A stretch of DNA of 64,000 nucleotides from Poriferisodalis sp965208895 (lineage in GTDB: Bacteria; Actinomycetota; Acidimicrobiia; Acidimicrobiales; Poriferisodalaceae). Shown here one piece after another: positions 24,418-30,486 of the stretch. Where the stretch lies: contig NZ_OZ242363.1 in assembly GCF_965208895.1 (NCBI RefSeq), positions 3,162,001 through 3,226,000 of the forward strand, in the 5' to 3' direction. Position 1 is the first letter of the stretch, and each line of letters opens with the position of its first letter. A program made the position numbers and the translations under genes. The notes beneath the pieces were generated by a model. The model made no database searches. It was not told where the DNA came from and worked only from the letters and a program-made list of their open reading frames with translations.

Positions 24418-25107
24418 TCAGCCGGTGGCAGTGACGAGGATGCGCGCAGCCGTGTAGGCGCTGACGCCCACGGTGCCCTCGTCCATCTCGATGGTGGCGG
24501 TGCCGTCGGGTGACACCGACATGACCGTCCCTGCGCGCCCAGGCATGAGCCCCGATTGCTCCAGGAACTCCAGCTGCCCAGGCTCGAACTCGAGCTCCTC
24601 GGGAATGCGCTGCACGGTGAAGCTCCCGGCTGTGCCGACATCGGCGAGCGGCTTGGCATCGGTGGGAGCGATGTAGTCGGAGCCGGGGATCGGGTTGCCG
24701 TGCGGGCAGGTGTTCGGATCGTGGAGCACGTCCATCATCGCCCGTTCCACGACGGGGGAGATCACATGCTCCCAGCGACCCGCCTCGTGGTGGGCGTCTG
24801 CCCAGTTCAGCTTCAAGATGTCGGTCAGGAAGCGCTCGGCCAGTCGGTGGCGGCGCACCACGGTCGTGGCGATCTGCTGGCCCTCGTCGGTGAGGGTGAT
24901 GTGGGCGTCATCGTCGACTTTGACGAGGCCCTCGCGCTGCATGCGCCGGATCATTTCCGATACGGCCGGACGCGAGACGTCCAGCCGCTCGGCGATGCGT
25001 GCCTGGATGACCTCGACGCCGTCCTCGGCCAATTCGTACACCGTCTCGGAGTACTCCTCGAAGGCCGGGTGGTATTCCACTGGCTTGTACCCCATGATCG
25101 CCACCAT
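24418..25107 (-). CDS. DtxR/IdeR-family metal-dependent transcriptional regulator
   Basis: A 229-residue regulator with three parts: an N-terminal winged helix (EVIQARIAERLDVSRPAVSE and MIRRMQREGLVKVD), a dimerisation and metal-binding domain (RRHRLAERFLTDIL, WEHVISPVVERAMMDVL, DPNTCPHGNPIP), and a C-terminal SH3/FeoA-like domain from about 150. IdeR-type proteins use Fe2+ as co-repressor and MntR-type Mn2+; the full length and the bfr/bfd neighbours favour iron. It may start at the ATG of MVAIMG or four codons later. A decayed copy of its first third lies at 26616-26852. It probably controls bfd and bfr. Confidence 0.9.
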   Translation of the reverse strand: MVAIMGYKPVEYHPAFEEYSETVYELAEDGVEVIQARIAERLDVSRPAVSEMIRRMQREGLVKVDDDAHITLTDEGQQIATTVVRRHRLAERFLTDILKLNWADAHHEAGRWEHVISPVVERAMMDVLHDPNTCPHGNPIPGSDYIAPTDAKPLADVGTAGSFTVQRIPEELEFEPGQLEFLEQSGLMPGRAGTVMSVSPDGTATIEMDEGTVGVSAYTAARILVTATG

Positions 25108-25171
25108 AGCGGTACCCCGCAGATCGGCTGCACCGGGTTTGGGGGCGCCTGCATTCGTGCCGAGCGCCCAA

Positions 25172-25786
25172 CTACGCGCCGACCCACCTCGGCAGCACTT
25201 CGATGCCGAACTGCCGGCCGTCGTTGATGAGTGATCCAGGAATGGGTGACGGATTGTCTCGCCTCAGGCGAGCATGGGCTGTCGCTTCGGGTTCGCCGAA
25301 GAGTGCGAGTGCCTCAAGCAGCATCTGCGGATCGTGCCGAATGCGGTAGGCGATGCCGTCGAATCCTGCTGCGTGCAGTTGCACGCTCAGCAGTTGTGCA
25401 GGACGGTAGTCCGATCCGGTCGAGTGAGCTGCGTTCACTCCGAATCGTCCAAGTACCTCGCGCTGCGTCAGGTCTGCGATTCGCAACGGCTGGGTTGGGC
25501 GCACGGTCGAGAGCCGGCGCCCATCAACTTCCGGACGTTGCACGGGTCGGACCCTGCCGAACACTTCGACAAATGCAGCCAGCGGAGCGAGCCCGAAGTA
25601 GCGGACGCCGAAGGCGAGCGGATGCCCCGGCGGTGGATCGAATCTGTGGTCACCGCTCACGCCGAAGAAGACGGCGCTGCGGGAATTTCGATGAATTCGA
25701 TGCAGCGGAGTGTTCGACTCGAGGATCCGTTCTGGGAACTCGGCCCAATCTGGTCGTTCTCACCCGGCTTCTTCCCAGTCGGTCAC
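25172..25786 (-). pseudogene. RES-domain toxin gene with an in-frame stop near the start
   Basis: The natural start is GTG at 25786, overlapping the antitoxin stop as GTGA. The frame reads VTDWEEAG, then TGA at 25760-25762, then continues without another stop as RPDWAEFPERIL and TPLHRIHRNSRSAVFFG to the end. The post-stop part is a normal RES domain: LHRIHR, FGVRYFGLAPLAAFVEVFG, and SAAGFDGIAYRIRHDP-like sequence. RES toxins destroy NAD+. A shorter product of 162 residues could start at GTG 25660 but would lack the LHRIHR segment with a conserved Arg. Most likely the toxin is inactivated; recoding or a sequencing error are the alternatives. Confidence 0.75.
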
Positions 25787-26379
25787 TGTGCGAGTCGGAC
25801 CGCCGCGCGCCTTGCGGCGCGAGTCAGCTGCTCGTCATCGTTCGCGTCGGCGATCCACTGCGCGGGGGTGCGATCGCCAAGGTCAAGCTGGGGAGTCGTG
25901 GCCCATGCCGCGATGACGACGGGGTCGGCCTCGTCGAGGTATTCGCCGAATGCTGCGATGATGTCGGCGACGATCGGCCGGACGCGTCGCTGCTCGCGAT
26001 CGAACTGCCACACGGGGTACCAACTCGTGCGCTGCCCTTCGAGTGCGATGAGCGAGCCACTGCGCTGCCGCTTTGCCAGCGCCTGGCGGCTGATGCCAAG
26101 CAGCTCACGTACTTGGGTGGTATCGAGGCGATCTCCGATCGCCGCTTCCCACGCTGCGACGGCCATGACCTGCTCCGCAGCGGTGCTTCCCATCCGCCTC
26201 GCCGTCTCGTCATCGATCACCGTGGTGTACTTGTGGCCCGATTGTCGGGCGAGAGAGTCGATGAAGCTCTGAGCGACGATCACCATCGGCGCCTCGTGTT
26301 CGCTTTGGACATTCTCGCCAACGGTCAGACGCTGTCGCAGCGCATCGGTGAGTGCGTCGTCGCTAGCGGTCGTTGGCAT
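25783..26379 (-). CDS. Xre/MbcA/ParS-type antitoxin of a RES toxin-antitoxin pair
   Basis: A 198-residue protein with the layout of Xre/MbcA antitoxins. The helix-turn-helix reads VRELLGISRQALAKRQRSGS. It is followed by the toxin-binding domain with PVWQFDREQRRVRPIVADII, DPVVIAAWATTPQLDLGDRT and TPAQWIADANDDEQL. The ATG at 26379 follows GAGGTG at good spacing. It overlaps the toxin start by 4 bp. The antitoxin frame is intact although the toxin is interrupted, as expected when the toxin is lost first. It should bind its own promoter. Confidence 0.88.
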   Translation of the reverse strand: MPTTASDDALTDALRQRLTVGENVQSEHEAPMVIVAQSFIDSLARQSGHKYTTVIDDETARRMGSTAAEQVMAVAAWEAAIGDRLDTTQVRELLGISRQALAKRQRSGSLIALEGQRTSWYPVWQFDREQRRVRPIVADIIAAFGEYLDEADPVVIAAWATTPQLDLGDRTPAQWIADANDDEQLTRAARRAAVRLAQ

Positions 26380-26428
26380 GTGACACCTCGCGGTTCAGGA
26401 CGGCGGTTCGGGTATCGGCCTCGGAGCA

Positions 26429-26460
26429 AGCCTAGAAACTAGATCGTCAACCCGTCAACC
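26429..26460 (-). promoter_or_regulatory. Candidate promoter/operator of the Xre/RES pair
   Basis: On the minus strand two TTGACG/TTGAC boxes lie in tandem (GGTTGACGGGTTGACG), followed by the short inverted repeat CTAGTTTCTAG. The first TTGACG could be a -35 box with a poor -10 in the inverted repeat. Position about 50 bp before the antitoxin ATG fits an autoregulated promoter. Confidence 0.3.
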
Positions 26461-26615
26461 GATCGACTCATCAATGAGCCCCTGCATATTGATCGGCGCC
26501 GGAACGCGTGGGCGCCCACGTCTTGCGTGGGGCTGGGTTCTTACCGTCGCAATGGTCCGGTATCAGAGTGCATCGGCACTCACGGTCTCTTCGGGGCAGA
26601 CTGACGGCGCCCTCT

Positions 26616-26852
26616 GTGGGCGTCATCGTCGACCTTGACGAGGCATTCTCTCTGCATGCGTCGGATCATTTCCGACACCGCTGGATGCGAGACGTCCAGC
26701 CGTTCGGCGATGCGCGCCTGGATGACCTCGACGCCATCCTCGGTCAGTTCGTGCACCGTCTCGGAGTACTCCTCGAAGGCAGGGTGGTGCTCCACTGGCT
26801 TGCAGCCCATGATCGCCACCATCGCGGTACCCCGCAACGCGACGGATGCGAC
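26616..26852 (-). pseudogene. Truncated duplicate of the DtxR-family regulator gene
   Basis: Matches 24901-25135 in the same orientation, including the upstream sequence GGTACCGCGATGGTGGCG and the first about 69 codons (MVAIMGCKPVEHHPAFEEYS, VEVIQARIAERLDVSHPAVS). The similarity stops after VKVDDDAH; the frame then runs into unrelated sequence. It keeps the winged helix but lacks the metal-binding and dimerisation domains. About one base in eight differs, so the copy is not recent. Confidence 0.85.
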
Positions 26853-26932
26853 TGGGTCTTGCGTTGCGCTGTCCGCCAGGCTACGGTGCATTTTGCTAAA
26901 CGTTTGTTAAGTGAATGCAAGGAGGTGCAGAA

Positions 26933-27097
26933 ATGAACAAGAACACCCAGAACGATCCAAGGACTCGGAACCGGCTGAAACACCGACGGTGCCCGCCACT
27001 TCGACGTCTACGCGACGTTCTCGGCACTCGACGAGGTAGAGGATTTTCTCGGTGTAACAGTGATGGTGGCCAACAACGTGACAATCGGCTGACGTAG
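26933..27097 (+). CDS. Short ORF behind a strong ribosome binding site, unknown
   Basis: AAGGAGGTG at 26918-26926 is a near-perfect Shine-Dalgarno sequence 6 bp before ATG 26933. The frame codes for 54 residues starting MNKNTQNDPRTRNRLKHRR and then rich in Arg. A different frame from about 26994 reads RHFDVYATFSALDEVEDFLG and on to VTVMVANNVTIG before TGA at about 27092, which looks more like real protein. The likely explanation is a small gene with a frameshift. The interrupted lipoprotein gene starts 21 bp downstream. Function unknown. Confidence 0.35.
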   Translation: MNKNTQNDPRTRNRLKHRRCPPLRRLRDVLGTRRGRGFSRCNSDGGQQRDNRLT

Positions 27098-27117
27098 TGC
27101 GGCTCATCAGCAACAAG

Positions 27118-27159
27118 ATGAATTGCGTCTCGGTGATGATCATCGCGGTGGCGGTATTA
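27118..27159 (+). pseudogene. 5' end of a lipoprotein gene split by an insertion sequence
   Basis: From ATG 27118 the 14 codons read MNCVSVMIIAVAVL, a signal peptide core. The last codon TTA (27157-27159) is repeated at 28434-28436 on the other side of the insertion element. Joined across the element, the frame continues as LAAGCAESSEPP, a perfect lipobox. Confidence 0.85.
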
Positions 27160-28433
27160 GGGTTCGCCGCGGGTTAGGTCGCGTGGTTGGGTGTGATGGT
27201 GTAGTTCCATTCGCCGTGCCATTGGTGGGGTTGCAGCGGGATTTGTTTCATCTGTTTGTCGGTGATTTTGATGCCGCGTTGGTACCAGTTGGGGTCGTGG
27301 GCTGCTTGGACGGTGAGTCCGGTTTGGGTGGTGGTGGAGGCGATGAGCTCGACGATGGTGGCGATGTCGGTGAGTGGTCTGCCTCGCCAGTTCATGGTGA
27401 TGAAGCTGAAGAGGCGGTGTTCGATCTTGTTCCATTTGCTGGTGCCGGGCGGGTAGTGGACGACGGTGATCTCGAGGCCGGTGTCGGCGGCGAGGCGGGC
27501 GAGGAACCATTTCCAGGCGCGTGGCCGGTATCCGTTGGATCCGCCGGCGTCGGCGGTGATGAGCAGCCGGGTCGCGTCGGGGAACCGCTGCTGTCCGAGG
27601 GTGTCCCACCAGCGGGCGATGGAGTTGACGGCGAACTCGGCGGTGTCTGCGGTGTCGCCGACGCTGACCCAGCCGTCGTTGTTGGCGAGGTCGTAGACGC
27701 CGTAGCCGATGGCCTTGGCGAACTCGCCCAGTGAGCGGTCCGCGAAGTCGTGCACGCTGACGCGCTGCGGCTCGCCGGCGGGCTGCCATTCGGTGCCTTT
27801 GTTGGCGTAGTTCCCGATCAGCTCTTTCTTTTTGGTGTCCACGCTGACCGCCGGCTCGCCGGCGTCGAGGAACTCCTGCGCTAGGCCGTTGAGATAGGCG
27901 AACTGGGCGTCGCGGTCGGGATGGGACGTGCCTTCGTTCTGCTTGGCGGGCGCCTGCAGCGAGTAGCCCATCTGGTGCAGGAGCCGCCGCACCAGCTCCG
28001 CGGACGCCTTGAAGCCCTGCGCGGCGAGCTCGCGTGCGAGCTGATAGGTCGACTTCAACGTCCAGCGCAGCGCAGAGGTCGGGCTGCCGCGCGTGCTGGG
28101 ATGCACCAGCTCGTCGAGCGCCTCGGCCAGGCCGGGCTGCTTGACGACCGCCGGGCGGTCCCCGCCGCCCTCCGCCCGCTGACGGTGCGACGGCTCGACC
28201 CCGGCGCGCACCTCGCGCACCGCCCGCGACACCGTCGAGGTCGACATCGCCGACGCCTCCACAACGAACGCCTGCCCGCCGCGGCCCAGCGCCTCGGCCA
28301 GCGCTCCTGCCGCCACACGCCGCTGACGCTCGCCCAGATGCGGCATCACCGTGTCGAAGAACACTCCCGCCGCGTCCGCCGACAACTCCACACACCCGAC
28401 ACTACACCACACGATTTATCTTATGGCGGACCC
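27160..28433 (-). mobile_element. ISAzo13-type insertion sequence
   Basis: A 1274-bp element with one transposase gene. Its ends are short imperfect inverted repeats (GGGTTCGCC at the left, GGCGGACCC at the right, 8 of 9 matching as reverse complements). It is flanked on both sides by TTA. Deleting the element and one TTA restores the reading frame of a lipoprotein gene, which confirms these borders and a 3-bp target duplication. Confidence 0.88.
27174..28412 (-). CDS. ISAzo13-family transposase
   Basis: A 412-residue DDE transposase. The N-terminal part has helix-turn-helix-like segments (LGERQRRVAAGALAEALG, MSTSTVSRAVREVRAG). The catalytic residues are seen as Asp in SVDTKKKELIGNY, Asp in LLITADAGGSNGYRPRAWK and Glu in GTSKWNKIEHRLFSFIT, followed by MNWRGRPLTDI, all hallmarks of this family. 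The start is GTG 28412 or one a few codons later. The frame is full length and unbroken, so the element may still be mobile. It fills nearly the whole element. Confidence 0.93.
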   Translation of the reverse strand: MWCSVGCVELSADAAGVFFDTVMPHLGERQRRVAAGALAEALGRGGQAFVVEASAMSTSTVSRAVREVRAGVEPSHRQRAEGGGDRPAVVKQPGLAEALDELVHPSTRGSPTSALRWTLKSTYQLARELAAQGFKASAELVRRLLHQMGYSLQAPAKQNEGTSHPDRDAQFAYLNGLAQEFLDAGEPAVSVDTKKKELIGNYANKGTEWQPAGEPQRVSVHDFADRSLGEFAKAIGYGVYDLANNDGWVSVGDTADTAEFAVNSIARWWDTLGQQRFPDATRLLITADAGGSNGYRPRAWKWFLARLAADTGLEITVVHYPPGTSKWNKIEHRLFSFITMNWRGRPLTDIATIVELIASTTTQTGLTVQAAHDPNWYQRGIKITDKQMKQIPLQPHQWHGEWNYTITPNHAT

Positions 28434-28925
28434 TTAGCGGCTGGCTGTGCCGAGTCTTCCGAGCCGCCACGGTCGTCGACGGGTTCGGCGCAAACGAGTC
28501 CGGACACAACAGTGAGTGTTTCTGTAACGACTGCTCCGCTGGCAGAGTTCGAGGGTATGTGGAGCTATGAACTGGGTGACGAACACCATGACGCCCAACT
28601 GTGCGGCTATCTGATCATCGAAGAGCCCTATGTGCATGTACTTGCGACAGGCCACGGTTGGGATCCCAACATCGACCCGGGTCTCCGCAGGAAAACCCAC
28701 GATGGGAGTCTCGAATATCTCTGGATCAATCTTCCACGAACCGGAACCCGCTACGATCCAAATACTCGATCAATCTGGGTTTGGGACGACGGGCCGATGA
28801 CCGATGGGGATCATGTCTCGCTCGGTGGATCGGCAGGTGGCGACAACACTTCTATGGGGGGCAGCATTCACCGCCGCGAGCCATGGCTCGCAACGTCCAT
28901 GGTGCTAACCGAACGACCCTGCTGA
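28434..28925 (+). pseudogene. 3' part of the split lipoprotein gene
   Basis: Begins with the duplicated TTA and reads LAAGCAESSEPP, a Ser/Thr-rich linker, then APLAEFEGMWSYELGDEHH, GYLIIEEPYVHVLATGHGWD and SLEYLWINLPRTGTRYDP to TGA. Joined to 27118-27159 it would give a 176-residue membrane-anchored lipoprotein. No known domain is recognised. With the element in place the part lacks a start and signal peptide. Confidence 0.8.
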
Positions 28926-28975
28926 CCGATCCCCAGTGCTCGCGTGGTCAGATCTTCCAACTCTTGGGATCGAAG

Positions 28976-29536
28976 ATGCACGTCGTGGCGATGAACAACC
29001 TCAGCGGTTCAGCAATCGAGAGTACAGCGTACATGCGGTTTCGTAGATTATCCGGTCGAGTCCCGTTCCTTCTGATACTGCTCGGAGTCCTGGTGGCGTT
29101 CATTGCCTTGCCGGCAATAGTAATCTATACAGCGCGTCAGTTTCATCGCGGCCCCATTTCACAGCTTGTGACTATCGAACGCAGCTTTTTCGGTGTGGAT
29201 GATTCATACGACGTTGACTATGTAGAGTTACTGATTGACGCTAGGTGTATTCAAGGACTAGATTCGTCAGGTGCCACTATGTTGTTGGTATTTGAGAATG
29301 ACGAGAGTGTTCAAGCGCAAGACGGAGAACTCACCGTTGGGCCTGTAATGCACTGGCCACGCGAAACGGAGGAGTGGTCCCCGGCTGCGTTATCGGGCGA
29401 GCAGATCGGATATGCTCGATCGGGCGATATTGTTGCGATTGATCTTCATTTCGAGCAGGGCCAAATCTCCAGATGGAAGACGCGGCCCTACACGGATTGC
29501 GTTCGAGAGAATGTTGCGCTCGTGTCTCCAGACTGA
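28976..29536 (+). CDS. Hypothetical protein with one membrane segment
   Basis: A protein of 186 residues if started at ATG 28976; later ATGs at 28991 and 29033 are possible. A basic stretch (RFRRLSGR) precedes the membrane helix VPFLLILLGVLVAFIALPAI, and the remaining about 130 residues should lie outside the cell. The outer part (DVDYVELLIDARCIQGLDSS, TDCVRENVALVS) has two cysteines and no domain that I know. Base composition is clearly less GC-rich than the surroundings, as in the split lipoprotein gene just upstream, so both may have arrived together. Confidence 0.6.
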   Translation: MHVVAMNNLSGSAIESTAYMRFRRLSGRVPFLLILLGVLVAFIALPAIVIYTARQFHRGPISQLVTIERSFFGVDDSYDVDYVELLIDARCIQGLDSSGATMLLVFENDESVQAQDGELTVGPVMHWPRETEEWSPAALSGEQIGYARSGDIVAIDLHFEQGQISRWKTRPYTDCVRENVALVSPD

Positions 29537-29602
29537 GAGCAGGAGCGGACAGGCGAATCTGGCGTTTGGGCAGGCTGCTGTGTTTGACTAGCTTCACGCC
29601 GC

Positions 29603-29616
29603 CCGACTGGTAGAAT
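29603..29616 (+). promoter_or_regulatory. Extended -10 promoter candidate for the SDR gene
   Basis: TGGTAGAAT (29608-29616) fits an extended -10 element. A TTGACT at 29584 is 21 bp away, too far for a normal -35 box. The leader would be about 30 nt, and GGAG lies before the ATG at 29653. Confidence 0.35.
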
Positions 29617-29652
29617 CGAAGAGGGTCAAGGGCTCACGAATCGGAGTGCGCG

Positions 29653-30420
29653 ATGGATCTGCAGCTGGCAGCAAAGAACGTTCTCGTGACCGGAGCAGGG
29701 CAGGGGGTCGGGCTGGCCATCGCTGCGGCGTTCGCTGACGAAGGCGCAAACGTGGCTTTCGCCTACAACGTTTCGAGCGAGGGTGCGGAGAAGGGCGCTG
29801 CTGCTGCCCAGGAAGCCGGCCGCGCGGCGCTGGCGATCCGGTGCGACGTCACCAACGGAGGCGACGTGGAGCGCACCGTCGACGAGGTGGTCAGCCAACT
29901 CGGCAGCATCGACGTGCTGGTCAATAACGCTGCGTACACCGACACGGGGCCCTTCCTCGACATCGACGCCGACGATTTGCAGCGCATGGTTGACGTGACC
30001 GTCATGGGCACCATGCGGATGACGCAGGCCGTCGTGCGCCACATGGTCGACGAGGGCATCGACGGCTCGATCGTGTCGCTCATGGGCGACTCCGGCCGGG
30101 TCGGCGAGAGCCGCCTGGCGGGCGTGGCCGCCACAAGGGCGTCGACGATGGGTTTGATGAAGTCGGTGGCGAAGGAATTCGGCCGCAACGGCATCCGTGC
30201 CAACACCGTGTCGCTCGGGCTGGTGCGCTCGGAGCGCTTCGCCCACCACACCGGCAATGCGGACGACGAGCGCATGGCGCGCATCGCCAAGATGTATCCG
30301 TTGCGACGGGTCGGTGCACCCGATGACGTTCCGCCGATGGTCCTGCTGCTGGCCTCGCCGCTGTCGGGCTGGACGACCGGCCAGACCATTTCGGTCAACG
30401 GCGGCTACTCGATGGTCTAG
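29653..30420 (+). CDS. Short-chain dehydrogenase/reductase-fold protein with altered active site
   Basis: A 255-residue Rossmann protein. The cofactor site VTGAGQGVGLAIAAAFADEG and the structural NNAAYTDTGPF are normal, as is the C-terminal WTTGQTISVNGGYSMV. The catalytic YxxxK is missing: the aligned stretch reads GVAATRASTMGLMKSVAKEF, so Tyr is Val and Lys is Arg, and the usual Ser is also uncertain. The protein is unlikely to be a standard oxidoreductase and may be a lyase-like or binding member. It precedes the CoxL-type gene by 66 bp on the same strand and may be co-transcribed with it. Confidence 0.87.
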   Translation: MDLQLAAKNVLVTGAGQGVGLAIAAAFADEGANVAFAYNVSSEGAEKGAAAAQEAGRAALAIRCDVTNGGDVERTVDEVVSQLGSIDVLVNNAAYTDTGPFLDIDADDLQRMVDVTVMGTMRMTQAVVRHMVDEGIDGSIVSLMGDSGRVGESRLAGVAATRASTMGLMKSVAKEFGRNGIRANTVSLGLVRSERFAHHTGNADDERMARIAKMYPLRRVGAPDDVPPMVLLLASPLSGWTTGQTISVNGGYSMV

Positions 30421-30486
30421 GCGGCCAAACTGTCTTTCCGGTGCGTGCCAGCGTGCCGGTGGGATGCCGGTCGGAGGGCAAGCAGC

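Noticed and set aside
27157..28395. Second long frame inside the insertion element on the same strand
   Set aside because: It overlaps the transposase in another frame and has Arg/Pro-rich low-complexity sequence without any domain; it is a shadow.
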